From: Ricinus communis
Taxonomy: Eukaryota; Streptophyta; Magnoliopsida; Malpighiales; Euphorbiaceae
Assembly: GCF_019578655.1 (NCBI RefSeq)
Contig: NC_063264.1
Span: forward strand, 992,001 to 1,056,000
Reading direction: 5' to 3'
DNA length: 64,000 nucleotides
The position numbers and the translations under genes were made by a program. Under the pieces are notes generated by a model. That model ran no database searches. It saw nothing but the letters and a program-made list of their open reading frames with translations, and was not told the DNA's origin. Of this stretch, positions 26,390 through 39,129 are shown one piece after another (within the stretch, counting starts at the first letter, position 1; each line of letters opens with the position of its first letter).

Positions 26390-29300
26390 CGGTTGTGAAT
26401 GGTCCAGACTTGACTCAGCCCTCTTTTTTTTAATGGTCTCATGAGTTGATGCTTGTGAAGCCTTAGTTGCCAAGAAAAATACTTTGCTTTATGTTTCTGA
26501 AATTATGTCATAATTTTGCCCCTGCTACCAATGCTATCATCCTTAGTCACATGTTTAATAATTTTAACGAATTTTTATGCTACCCTTTTATTGGAGTATA
26601 TGTATATCACTAGTAATATAAGGTACTATTTTAAGAACTTGCTAGTTGAGAGAGGTTCACGAGTCAGATTTCTCTTCAATTTAGCAACCCATCTTGTAGA
26701 TCTCGTATATATCAAGAAACACATTGTAATTTTATTAGCTAATGCTAATTTTCAAGATTGAGAACAGAACAGTTAATTTTTGGTTTATAAAAGGATTAAA
26801 ATGTAAATTTTTATAAAGTTTAATGATCGTGGTGTTTGATTGAAATGATCCTATTAATCAATTATGTATATGGTTGGTAAAAAGAAAAAGAATAAAAGGG
26901 ATTCATTATATTATTGCCAGGGTTAGTTCACCATGTGCCACAGTATATAAAGTGCAGCAAAAGTTTTTGTTGTCTCCGAAGTTGTAAATTGCGAAAGCAA
27001 AACTTATCCAATTTGTATTTATTCGGTTGCAACATAAATTTCATATAAAGTTCACAAATTTGATGGCGGACGTGCCGTATCAAATTTTTAACCATCAATA
27101 ATTTAATACTATGAAACTGATTTTTTTAATAAATTCTTCATTGAGAAAAATATATATCAATGATAATTTAGAACAATTCCCTACTGGCCAATTAGTATAA
27201 AATCGAAAGAAAATAATATTTTAATTAATAATATTATCTAAAATTTGTATTCAATACTTCAAAACCATTTATGAATCAAAAATAAAATCTATATCCCTTC
27301 GTGCTTCTAATATTTAGAATATTTATAAATTTTCAAAAGATAAAAGAAATAATTTTGAAAGAAAAAAGAAAAGACATTATAGACGTAAAAGAACACCAGA
27401 GCTGACAAGGAAAGACTAAAACCTCCAAATTGGAAAGGAGACCTGACAGAAAACCTAGGTAGAAACTGAAGCCATGTTAACAAAAAAAATGAATTGACAA
27501 TTTCTTTTAGAGAAAAAAGAAGAAGAATGAATTGACTTTGTTTATTATTTGCCATTATGATGTTCCTTCTATTTTTCTCAAATAACCCTCAATTTTATGG
27601 ATGACCAAGAGTATTTTAAAAGAAAATTAGTTTTGTATGGTTTTGATGTGTTAGTAACATAAACAACAAAAGATTAACAATAATAAATGACAATGCCAAA
27701 CAAACGCCAACTAATATGTAAACTGAAGATTGATGGAAAGGAAAATAAAATAAGAAAAAAGGAAACATTTGTAAAACCAAATGGATGAAGTTGACTATTT
27801 GAAAATTTCAACCCAAGAATTGGCAAAGGGGGAAGGTTTTTTCAGAATCCAGACAAGCAAGTTACGGAACCAAAAAAACAAACAAGCCTGAATAAAAGCG
27901 TATGGGGGGATGACGTGGCAGAAAATGATTGGCAGAATATGTGGCGTTGGCTTCCACTAATAGAGTAGGGGGTGACGTGGGGGTGGTGGGTATGGGTCCA
28001 GTATAGTATTTTGTTATCATTCCGTGCAATGATTAATGGCGGGTGATGATCCAGAAAAGAAGCGATAAACAAAAATGAAAATGCATGTGCAATGTAGGCT
28101 GTTCTTCTGGCATTTTCCTATATTCATCGGCTATGTTATATTTTTTGCATTTGTTGGCGGATTTTTTGGAATTTTGTTTCTTAGTGAGCTCTGTACGCTT
28201 ATGCTCCACATTTCCAGCAACGGGTCCTTTTTCTTTTACCCTCCCCACAACAGATTTTTAATAATTCTATATCATATGTGCTTGTCAAGACAGATACTGC
28301 TAACCTCAACATTTGTATATTCTGCAGATCCATCCAACGAATTCACTGGACACATTTAACTTAAATCTTTTTACGGCCAAATAAACCTGCAGAAAGATGA
28401 TGATGCCTTTTTCTGTTTTTAATTTACTTTAGTCTCCTAAGGTTATAGATCATTCATGAAAAATAACAGAAACATTTCAGGCCAAATAATGACTCGTGAA
28501 TGTCACTAACTTCTTGAAAGCAGCCTGCAAAGGTAATCTTTGACCAAGCAATAATGAAAAGTAAATCACCAATGTGACCTCCACTCCATTGTAGTTGATT
28601 TAGTGGAAATGTTCATGATTTTCCACTGTAGATTTTCTAGTAATGGCCAAAAGATAAACCGGTAGGTAGTTTAAGATACAAAATGCGAACAACAAAATGC
28701 TAACCTGACTTTAAGAATAAACAAAAACAATATCATTATGAGATGTTTTAATAATGCTTAGTAGTAATCACGAACCTAATCCTCATTCTCACCAAAATCA
28801 TGGTACCATGTGTCTGTCAATTTACTATTAGACAATGGATAAAGAAACCTCAAAAGTATGTTTTTGAAAATCTAAAAGACTACTGGGCATTATGGCATGC
28901 CAGAGAGATTGCCTCCCTTGAGCGAGACACAATAAAACAGAGAGCATTACAAAGGGCGAGAAAAATAAAAAGAATCAGAAAAAATCAGTAATTAGTGCAA
29001 GCATATGATGAAGACTGATTGAGATTCAATCCTTAAATCTAAGTGAATTTGTACTATAGCAGTTAAGTAAGACCTTAAGTTCGGACCCAAGAGCATCAAG
29101 CAAATGCAAACGGTCATTGGTAAATAGAGTTTGTCCTTTTTGACACCCTACATCCGCCGATGACAAGTGAAAGGGCCGACAGTTAAAAGGGTGTCATCCA
29201 CATGTCCTGGATCTCATGGCTCATTGGACCACAACCTTGGCCACGTATAGCTCGAGCCCCTCCAAACACCGGAAGCTAAATAAAAGTGTAAACAGCTACA

Positions 29301-32300
29301 CTTGGCCAAAGGCTTAGTGGCTTTTGAATATAATCTAAGAATATCTGATACATGTCTACAAATTTTGGTCCAATGGAATTCTAATCAGTGATTAGTTCCA
29401 TCGTCTCAATTAAACTAACATTATTAGCGGTGGAAAGAGAGTTCGCGCGGCGATAGAGTTCAAGGAACAAAAAACTTTAACAGTAGCGTTGAGGTTTTCA
29501 ATTTCAACGCCAATTTGATTTATATCTAAGTTTCAAGCGTATCAAGGGTCAAACCTTAAGGTATTCGTGTACATACTGAATAAAACTTGGAGGTACGACT
29601 TCATCTGGTTCCACTCTGCATCAGCCCAATTTTATGGTTTATTTGCCTTTGTCTTCATAGGTGAATTTGTTTTCTTTTAATACCTGCCAATTGAAATATG
29701 AGCTGGCTTCACCATGTTTAAGCGCACAGTATATGTAGAACAAGAAGTCAGACATTTGAAATGAAAAAGGAAAAAAATATATATATATATGTATGCAACT
29801 GTAGTCCCATGCTAAGATGATTAAAAAACTCCTCCAATAAGTATGGAATAGAAGCACAAAATGTTCATAATATGCTTGACAGTTAGCAATTTGCTGGCAG
29901 GATTAGCGCAATTCAATGTCATATGAGGTCGGTAATGACGATGTTGCACCCTTCACAGCAAGTAAATCCGTCATAAAAAGGATATAAAAAATCTGGCAGT
30001 AACAGCAACAGTATCTAAAAACTCATACTTTGAGCACTTTAAAGGACTAAAACGGCAGGTCAACATTGCATTAGCACACCCTGCAGCGCGAAATAAAGCA
30101 CTTCTGGCAGTTAGTAAGAAAGTCCAAATTTCTTCAGTCGTTAAGATGTTACCAATAACAGTATGTTTTCAATACTCAAAGTTCTAAGGTTTCACATGCA
30201 CTCTTAAAAAGTATTTTATATATATAGATATATACCATTTTAACTATCGTTATCTTCACTTCACTGGAATAAGGGAGATACTGGTGAATCATAAATACTG
30301 TTAAAATCTCAAGACTCCCATTGGATTGACGAAAAACGGGAGGACTTTCACAAATCTGCATATCAGAAAAGGGTGTGGTATTTCGGTTACCCAGGTACAA
30401 AAACTTACAATCTTTTTTTTTTTTTCTCTTTCTATAAGACAGTCCCAAAATGCCCTTGCTCAATAATTGAACTAGATACCAGCATCAGATGCCTATTGAT
30501 AGAAAGCACACATCAAATGATTGTCATAAAGCTTACTAATAACCTATACTTATCTTTTGGTTATAATAAACCATGCTTTAAAGCACAACTTGCTCTCTCA
30601 CCTATTAAGAAATTATTTTCGCTCTTATTAAACAAGCTTAAAAAAAGTATTGGTGTTTTACAATAAATCTTTGCCTTTAAATACAGCTAGATAAGCTTCA
30701 CTATGTCATTTATAAACTAATAAAACTATCATGCACTACACCAAATCATGCCTACACGCTGGAACCTATTTACAATCCACCCCGTCAGAAGAGGGGCACC
30801 CACGTCGTTTCTATTGGGTCCAAGAGAAATAGGATGCTTGGAATAAAATCACCACTCGAAAGAAGAAAAAAAATTACTTGAAGTGACGACATCATTAATT
30901 CTGAAAAACAACAAATTACTGGAGAGTTTCAGAGTTCTCTTATTGACCCATTATGATCTGTCTAACTGTCAAATTAAATGCTTTATTGTCTCTTCATAAA
31001 AACATTTCTAAAGAAAGAGCCCATAAAATTGTGTCCACAAACCAGTGTCATTAGCTCAGATTCTTTCTCATCCATTCTTGTATGTTTTAACTACTTCCAC
31101 TAAAGAGCCTATAAGGTTTTGTTAGGCCGTCCTTTTATCATAATAAAGAAACATCAATTTGAGAATGCAGCTATAATACTTTTAAAGGCTTGTCATTATC
31201 CACTTGAAAAATCAGCTTAATGTTGTCTTGATCCAAGATTTAACTTGCGCACCACATTTTTAATTAGCAATTCACCAATATGCATTATCTTATATTAGGT
31301 CAATTTTTTTGACTCGTTGAATTTGACTGCTTTCACTTATGTTTTGTCCTATTCATTATAAGGAATCACCTACCACTGAGATTTCTTCGGCATAAATTAC
31401 TAAGTCCCTTCTTTTCAATAAATTACCTCGTGTCTGACCTACTGGTTCACTGGCTCCTGGTATTAGAATTTACATTGGTCATAACTTTTAAAACCACTAC
31501 TACCCTGGTCTAATCGGAGCTCCAGTAGCCCCTTCCCACTTCGCTTTCGATGACGAGATCAACTCTTAAGCATCCATGGATCTAGTTACAAAATTATGCT
31601 CTACAGACATATTAGACACATACCTATGATGATAAATGCGCATATACATAATAGGACTAATCAGCAGTCACATTGATACTAACAATGCAATCAGATATAT
31701 AGAATTAATGCATTCACATTGATACTAATACTATATTTAGTTAAAACCTGTAAATTCATTTTTTTTGAACAAAAGATATGAAATAAAATGTAAAATAAAA
31801 GTAATAAAGTTAAAAATAATATTTTAATGTTATGGTGCATATAGACTTACTAATATAAAATTTATTTAAAAATCCTATTTATTTTGTTAAAATTTAATTT
31901 AACTATAATCAATTATGTATAAAATTAATTTTATAAAGTCCTAAATTAATTTTTAATTCATTCAAAATGTATAAATTTTAAATTCATAAATAAATTTTAT
32001 AAATTTTATAAATTTCATAAATTTTATAAATTTTAATTAAAATATACACCGTCCTTAAATAGAGCTTACAAGAAAGGCAGTTAAACAACTAACACCCAAG
32101 AATTAAATTAAGAATTTGTTGAATACGGAATAATTAATAACTAGGCTTGACGTCTAGGTTCACGTAATAGCAATCATAGGACGTCATGTTAGGATTAGGC
32201 ATATCAAAATCTGAAACTAAATAAAAGCATGCTGAATAGCTGTTAACTAAGCTACTCGTTTGACTGAAATAAGAAAACAATGCCGGCAAAGTTATATTAA

Positions 32301-33850
32301 GACTGGAAAAGAAGTGTACCAAACAAAACCATGGCAGCTTAATGTATATGTTTTTCCCAGTTTGTATAACTTAACTACAAGAATATTCAGAGACTTGATG
32401 GATAGTTTATGGTCTTTTAATTTTTGCTACATCAGTTGTGCTCCACAAACATGGGTATCATTCTTTACTATCACACCTCCCTGCCCTCAATTCCTGATTC
32501 TAATTTGAGACCTCCCAATGAAATTTCAAACCTTTATCATCTGTAATTATATGTAGAATATACTGAATAAAATCAGTATTTAAAAGAGAAACATTCCTCC
32601 GCATGACTAATTTGAATATTATATAAGAACATGTAAATAATAATGCAGAACACTTGCATGTGGATAGACTTAGTTCTATAATGAGTAGATGATAAGATTT
32701 TATTAGCTCACTACCAAAGGATCAAATGATTACGCAATCTAGTTGGATAAGCTTCCTTCTTTTAATGGATCTGAAGATTCTACTATTGTTTGGCATCTGG
32801 GGGCACAAAGCTTTCCTCGACAGTTAACAACATCAATCATGGCAATTATTGAGAAGTGGATCAGTTAAGGACAATGAATAAAGGATGGATGTAAGAATGT
32901 TATTTGTTAGCTGTGAGCGTCCATGACTAGAAATAAGCACTGGATAGACTCTCTAAATTTCAGCAATCTATGCCTCTAGTTAGGACCAAACCAGTCAAAA
33001 CTCAAAAAGATGGACATTAGCATGGGGAGCTAAAAGAAATGGAGTCGAAATACAAGAAAGAAAACCACTATCTAAAATCTAACTAAAATTGTTGGAGAGG
33101 ATCGAACAGTAGAAGAAAACCGGGTGATAGAAGGTACGATCATTTCAGATTAAATGTGGGGTTTTAGAATACTCTGCCAACGTAAACTATGTGTGGGGCA
33201 GCTAATGTGTCAAGGAGTTGAGCTACTTTCGGAAGGATGACATGTAAGGAGCAGAAAGAAGATAGAGAAATCAAGTATCAAAGTTGAGACAAAATCGAGC
33301 TTCTTATCGCCATAGAAAGCTCCAAGTTTGGCCCATAGAGTAAGAAAAATAGATGAGAAAATACTCGAGAAATATCAAGTCCTATAAACCCATGCGCAAG
33401 CCAAATAACTTTATCTCACAAAAGCTTTGTCAATAGGGGGAAACATGGACCACCAAATTTCCAAATATATGTTATATAACATATACCTAACAAGTAGTAT
33501 TACTATTGCTTCACAAATCACATAATACTTTAATATCTCTGCTAATCAAGTACTTTGTCACAATTCCCGGAGATTTATTAAGTAAAAGAAAAAACACATT
33601 AGGGATACAGATTAACCCCTATTTGGAACGGAACAGGAAAATTTGGCACTATCGTGACATTCACAAACATTATGCATTGAGCCAGATCTTAGAAATGTCA
33701 CAAAAAGGAAGCTTAATATATATATAATCGGGAAAGGGCTGGATAAAACAACACAGTGTAAAACTCAAAAATCAAAATAGGGAAACAAATATATAAGACA
33801 CTGTCTCACACAAGAACAATACAAACCTGAAATGATTAAAGAAATCATAC
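26390..33850. other. Long intergenic region, possibly holding non-coding exons of the 34-kb gene
   Basis: I see no convincing coding gene. Near 27910-27985, two copies of TGACGTGG (bZIP/ABRE-like) occur. A more GC-rich island at about 29090-29290 has no recognisable element ends. Around 30250-30355, minus strand, a good acceptor (ATGCAG|ATTTG at 30356/30355) precedes about 100 bases of less AT-biased sequence, which could be an exon of the gene starting at 35079. From 31750 to 32050 there is strongly AT-rich sequence with repeated ATAAATTTT units. Confidence 0.5.
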
Positions 33851-33867
33851 CTCTTCCTTGTGGCAAT

Positions 33868-35079
33868 TCAAGTTGGCGGCAATCCACTATAAGAGCTACC
33901 CGATCGCAAACTAAAGAATATCAGAGATGCAAAGCTCCAAATGAAGAAGCAGAGAAATACAATACGAAGTTTTGCAGAAACAAGTTCATCGTAGCAGTCT
34001 CTCTCTTCAGGCAAAGAATAGCATTCATCTAGAACAACCTTAAGTAATCCATCTAAAAGCTTCTTAGACTGCCGATCCACATCATTCGAGTTTAACACCC
34101 GATTTCCAGCTTGTTTGAGAAAATCTGACACGATATCCACCTCAACCGAATGGTCTAGTTTGTGAAATTTACAATGCTCCGAAGACGCATTGGCATGATG
34201 ATCATAGTTAGTTGCAATCTTAGAAGTTGGAGTAATATCACAGAGAGAAAATGCTTCTGAGGAAGCTGAATCCAACTCAGAGCTCTGAAACCGAAATTTT
34301 TCACAAAAATAAAACACGTGATTGCTTAAAATTAATTAAAATAGGTAACGAACACCATTACGATTTCTTTTCGTGAATTTCTCAACGATAAAATTGAATT
34401 GAAGTAGATTAAACAATCAGCGCATATCGTAGTACTTTTTTTAATTTTTAAATCTTAAAACTGAAATCCAATATCAAACAGAAAATCTGACCAGAAAGGA
34501 ATTGATACTTAAAACTAATACAAATAGCTTAACAAACATTATTACTATTTTTTTAAAAAGTTTAACTCAGACAAAACAATACATAGATCAATTAAAACGG
34601 CCATAACCGAAATAACCTAAACAATCAGCTTCAGAATTTTTTTTGGTCTTAAGAATCTAAATATTATTTCAAATGTTATAGCACGTTTTTTTTAATTATT
34701 TCACATAAAATTAGAAAAATTAAATTCCATAATTAGAATGAGAATGAAATGTAAAAGAAACTGAAAGGTTGCAGCAAATAAACAAATACCTGAGCGATTT
34801 GAGTGCTACAATTAGCGTCAGAGATCTCAGAAATTGAAGAGAAATCAGTCAAGTCTTTAGTTGTATCGGTCGAAACATCTTCAGAAACCGGAGGATACGC
34901 AGCGTTCAAACTTCTCTTAACAATCTGCAAAATGATAAACAGAAACTATAAAATAAGTGAGAGATCGAATACGAAGAGAAATGAGAGGTTAAGACCTTCT
35001 GGGACTTCGTTAAACGAGACTCCTTGGTTCTGCGATTCGCTATGTCTTCCTTTTTTGGAGTTTGATTATTATCTTTCAT
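33868..35079 (-). CDS. Unrecognised plant protein with a hydrophobic C-terminal segment
   Basis: Three minus-strand exons (34996-35079, 34790-34924, 33868-34284) join in phase 0 to 211 residues, with clean junctions (CAGAAG|GTCTTA, TTTGCAG|ATTG, GCTCAG|GTATTT, TTTCAG|AGCTCT). I do not recognise the family. The N terminus is basic (KKED, RRTKES, RLTKSQK), the middle is Ser/Asp/Glu-rich, and about 125-185 looks like an amphipathic helical region (VDIVSDFLKQAGNRV, SKKLLDGLLKVVLDE). A hydrophobic stretch of about 20 residues (IVFLCFFIWSFASLIFFSL) lies near the end, followed by SGSSYSGLPPT, as in tail-anchored membrane proteins. The regular exon structure makes it a real gene. A strong donor AG|GTATGA lies 18 bases past the stop (33851/33850), so a 3' UTR intron or an alternative C terminus is possible. 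Confidence 0.7.
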
Positions 35080-35270
35080 TTTCGCTTTTCTTTTTGGCGG
35101 GAGATTTTTAAAAAAATTCACTGGACCTTGCTGTGTCCTGAGCAGTGAACTGGGAGATGGAATTTGAATTGGATTATATACAGCGTACTAGTACGGTTAA
35201 TTACAGTTTTTAATAGTAACTGCTATAATCATGATCAATCACGTTATATTAAATATATGACCTGAATATT

Positions 35271-35312
35271 TGGGCCGAAGTTGCAGACCTTAAATGACTC
35301 AGTTATTGGGCC
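35271..35312 (-). promoter_or_regulatory. Two TGGGCC site II elements upstream of the 34-kb gene
   Basis: TGGGCC occurs at 35271-35276 and 35307-35312, about 190-230 bases upstream of the start codon at 35079. The pair suggests a housekeeping-type, cell-proliferation-linked promoter for the unrecognised gene. This is inference from motif content. Confidence 0.45.
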
Positions 35313-35599
35313 GACTCTGCAGTATCACTTCCCAAATTCAGCTCAGTCTGGTCCGTGTCTCCAGATGTATAGTTTCGTTTCCTTCCCTTTTGAGAGAAGT
35401 TATTAACAACTGATAACGAACACAAAGTGATATCAGTTAACTTTTAACTATTACCCATGTAATTCATTAATTTAGTGGTCAAGTCTCAAAGTTCTGATAA
35501 TTCATTATGACACACTGTGATCTAAACAATTATTGCAGGTGAGAAAGAATTTTCACTTCTTTTTTTTCTCCAATCTTTTCACCGTTGAAGAACATTTAA

Positions 35600-35890
35600 C
35601 ACGCCAGCATAATCCGTTGTTAATTATTACAAGATTGAACATTTACAATGCAAATGGGGTTTAATAATCATCAATTCTTATCATAATGGTTTCCTTGTTG
35701 GTGGCCATGGTGCTCGGATTGGTGCCACCACCACTGCCTGCTTCTTGATTTTTTTTTAGCAGTCACAGTTTCATATCTTCTAGATATATTTCAAGCCTCC
35801 AACAGTGGCAAAGTTCTGTCTATAAATTGCAACCCTAAATATCCATTTCCATTGCCAAATTAAATCTTCAGATATCAAGTTAATTAATTG
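35600..35890 (+). repeat. Promoter segment duplicated 3 kb downstream (copy A)
   Basis: This segment aligns by eye to 38680-38945. Shared blocks include AATTACAAGAT.GAACATTTA, GGATTGGTGCCACCACC, CTCCAA...TGGCA..., CTATAAATT.CAACC, and CCATTTCCATT. Copy A drives the intact peptide gene at 36009; its TATA box TATAAATT is at 35821-35828. Confidence 0.8.
35821..35828 (+). promoter_or_regulatory. TATA box of the secreted peptide gene
   Basis: TATAAATT, conserved in both copies of the duplicated promoter (second copy at 38882-38889). It is 188 bases before the ATG at 36009. A donor-like site at 35879 and an acceptor TTGACAG at 35974-35980 could define a leader intron, which would bring the start closer to the TATA box in the mRNA. 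Confidence 0.6.
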
Positions 35891-36008
35891 TGCGTGGATT
35901 ATATATATATAATTAAGCCCTCTTGTTTTTTTTAATCTTAATTGTCTTTTTCCTTATTGATTTTAATTTCTTGTTGACAGGTTATTTAGCTGAAAGTTTT
36001 AATGATCA

Positions 36009-36284
36009 ATGAAGATCTTACGAGCTGTCTTAGTTGCTTTCTTGTTGATCTTGGCAACGCTGCGAGCTGATGCTTTCATGACGGAGAATAAGATGATGAT
36101 CAACCGCCGTCTCTTGAGCGAGCCTACATATCCTGGACCTAGCAACACAGAGACTAGTGGCGGTGGGGATGGTGAACTCAACACTGGCTATAACAACCAT
36201 GGAAGTCCTTCGGGAACTGAGAACCACCACTGTTATGACACAGACCATCGAACAAGCAATATGAGATGTAACAGAAATAAATGA
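36009..36284 (+). CDS. Small secreted peptide precursor of unknown family
   Basis: A 91-residue open frame. The first 22 residues (MKILRAVLVAFLLILATLRA, then DA) form a textbook signal peptide with a predicted cut after ADA. The mature part starts with a basic motif (INRRLLSE, about 31-38), continues as a low-complexity Gly/Ser/Asn/Thr segment (GGGDGELNTGYNNHGSPSG) and ends in a His/Cys-containing tail (ENHHCYDTD, MRCNRNK) with only two Cys. This layout resembles plant signalling-peptide precursors, in which a short C-terminal region is released, but I cannot match it to RALF, CEP, CLE, PSK, RGF or CIF motifs. The ATG at 36009 gives the signal peptide; an overlapping out-of-frame ATG occurs at 36002. 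It has its own TATA-containing promoter, and a promoter duplicate exists downstream. Confidence 0.7.
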   Translation: MKILRAVLVAFLLILATLRADAFMTENKMMINRRLLSEPTYPGPSNTETSGGGDGELNTGYNNHGSPSGTENHHCYDTDHRTSNMRCNRNK

Positions 36285-36840
36285 AGGGAAAAACAAAGAC
36301 TAAGACATAAAATTTAAAGTCAGAACATGTAATAATGAAAAGCCTGTGTAAGAAATAGTGAGCTTAGCTTGTAATAAAGCAGGAGTTACATGTAACTCCC
36401 TGCCAAATGTATTGTTCCACGTGAACATGTATCATATTATGATGCAAGTCTCCGGCTTCTATGCCAAAAAAATTGTGGTAGACTTTGCGTAGAATAATAA
36501 GAGAACATAATGACCTTACTGCTTGGCATGGTTTTGCTTTGTTTATATCCCTTTTGAGGAACCAGTCACATACATATTGGGTTAAAGATATTTGTCCTAA
36601 TTATCAGTCAATTTTTTGCCATCTATCCCAAAATCATATATATACTTTTGGTTCAGTAACTTCGTCAACACAGTGCTTTGGGCGATTGACATATGATTTA
36701 AAGATCAGAAGAGGTGCAAGTACTACGTGAATTGTAGAGTAAAAAGAAAACCCTAGGTATAAATACATGATTAACCAAATGCAAGGTGATACCTAAGGCC
36801 AGCTCTATATGTATCCCAGCTGCCTGGGATCTTTCCTAAT

Positions 36841-38146
36841 TTAAGGTTTTTTTTTTTAAAAAGAATTTCATTTTAGGATGAAATATTTTACATAATTCCA
36901 TTTTCGGGATAATTTTTATAGTTAAAATGGGTGAGTTTAAAAAAGAAAAGTTGTCCGTCGGTCAGGCGAATAGAAATTTTGCAAGCTTTGTACGCTACTT
37001 TTTCTAAGCCGACAGAGAATTGTTTTTATTGTTGTATTTATTTTAGATTTTTTTATAATTGTATCAAATAGAAACATTAATTTGATTGCATAATAATTTT
37101 TTTTTGTAGGTAGATTTGATTATTTATTTTAAAATTTTTTGATAAATAATTTATTAATAATTGAAAAAATGTTATGAATTGACTACTATTAAAATATATT
37201 TTAAATTTAAAAAAATTATTATAAAATTTAATATTTAACTAGTTACTTATTCGTACGTTATACAACTATTGTAATTATTTTTTTAATCATAAATAATAAT
37301 GTAAATGGAATCTATAGATAAAAATTAATAAATTTGTTAATATTTTATAATTACTTGTAATATTGAAAAAGTAATAATAATTAAATATTTTGAATATCTT
37401 TCCTAAAGTTCTTTTAATATTTTAATATTTCATCAGTTTCCGACAAATCCTTTATTATAACTATTTTAAAAAATTTATTAATTAATTTTTAGTATTGTAT
37501 AAATTAATACTATAAATATAATTAATATTACTATTTTCTATTTTTTAGAATTAGAAGTTACTATATAAGTAGAAAACTAACTTATTGGTAAATAAAAATA
37601 TTAAAAATATAATCTAAAATATTATATTTTTGAAATTAAAATTATTATTTAATTAGAAAACTAATTCGTTATCTAATATAATATTAAAAATATAATTAAA
37701 ATACTATTTTCTAGGACTAGAGTTATTATTTAAGTATAAATATAATTAATTAATTAATTAATTAATAAAGAATAATAAATTCTATGTAAACTTGAATTCT
37801 ATGTATAAAAATAAATATATTCGTCAAAATAAAAAATTTACGTGTCAAAATATAATCACACATATTAAAAAAAATTATGTCTCAAAATTTAATATATATG
37901 TATATATAATCATGTTAGTTTCGTTTTTAAATAAAAATTGATTTTTTCATAAATTTGAGAGGTTGTGCGCCAGTTGAATTAGAGGACAGCTTCTTTTCGC
38001 TAGTCTAACCGGCGGACGAATCTCTATGCCTCTCTACGTCATCAAAAATCATCCTAAAGAGGGAAGTTGTTCTGAAAGTATCCCAAAGATAGAATTTCAT
38101 AAATCTTTTAGCCTAAAATGATAAATATTTATTTTCTAAAATCCTA
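36841..38146. mobile_element. AT-rich element with long imperfect terminal inverted repeats (MITE-like)
   Basis: The left end (36841 to about 37000) matches the reverse complement of the right end (about 37985-38146): TTTCATTTTAGGATGAAA... at 36867 against TATCATTTTAGGCTAAAA on the opposite strand, then TTTTCGGGATA against CTTTGGGATA, then GTCCGTCGGTCAGGCGAA against GTCCGCCGGTTAGACTAG. Identity by eye is roughly 65-75%. The interior of about 1 kb is extremely AT-rich and has no open frame, as expected of a non-autonomous DNA transposon. I could not define a clean target-site duplication, so the superfamily is open. Confidence 0.55.
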
Positions 38147-38679
38147 ACTAGTGAAACACCCCCAACTGCCGTATCTCATTGGGTAATTAATTATAGCACC
38201 CACGACCTACTTAGGCTATATATATCAGAATTATTTCACGAAATGTACGTAGCCAGAAGTCAATTGTTGATTTTATTGTTTAATTAGAGAACAAGGAGAA
38301 TATAAATAAGACAATAAGATCTTATGGAGTGTCATTGTGTTCTTGACTTATTTTTAGGTCCTGTGAATTATACAAAATCGTTGGATCAGCAACGAATAAA
38401 ATCCATTGATTAGAAGTTGTTTTTGGTACGTTAGTAAATAATTTTCTGGAAGTTCGTTACTAAAATTGTTGTATTTCAGCATTGTAATTATCTGTAAGTC
38501 TTATGTTTGAAGATTAATCTTAATCCAATTCTAACTACCATCGTATAATTGTTTATTGATCAACTCTCAAAATTTATACACTTATACATCATAGAATATC
38601 GTGATCTTAAATATATTTCATTTGCTGATAGAAATATTTTGCAAATTTTACTGTGTTTTTTCACCATTAATGTTGAACA

Positions 38680-39000
38680 CTAAGTAGTATAATTAACTAT
38701 TGATAATTACAAGATAGAACATTTAAGTATCGATTCTGATCATGAATAAAATAATTATGTTTGTTTGTGAGAATGAATTGTCAGTCATTGTTATCTCATT
38801 GGATTGGTGCCACCACCCCTGCCTGGTTACAGTTCTATCTCTAGCTATAGCTTCAACCTCCAATATTGGCAGTATTCTGCCTATAAATTTCAACCTTAGG
38901 AACCCATTTCCATTTGCCAGATTACATCTTCATATAGTACGTGGAGTATACATGTTGGCTTGTAACAAAGCGGGGAACTACACGTTCCTAACCATAAGCC
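38680..39000 (+). pseudogene. Promoter and 3' flank copy of the secreted peptide gene, coding region missing
   Basis: The segment repeats the promoter of the 36009 gene, including GGATTGGTGCCACCACC and the TATA box TATAAATT at 38882-38889. It then passes within about 50 bases into sequence matching the 3' flank of that gene: GGCTTGTAACAAAGCGGGG at 38955 against AGCTTGTAATAAAGCAGGAG at 36366. The approximately 480 bases in between, which contain the leader and the open frame, are absent. A weak echo of the gene's end (ATGAAGGGAGAAAGA near 39109) suggests further rearrangement. It is best read as a relic of a tandem duplicate. Confidence 0.65.
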
Positions 39001-39129
39001 TAGAAAATGTACGTCAACATGCATGTAAATTAAAGATTCTGACACTCAGACTGTAGACAGACGTCGAAATCGCAGATTTCAGAGAGACACACAGATCACC
39101 ATTAATACATGAAGGGAGAAAGATAATGA

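Noticed and set aside
29090..29290. GC-richer island suspected to be an LTR fragment
   Set aside because: No paired LTR, no TG...CA ends, primer-binding site or coding remnant could be identified.
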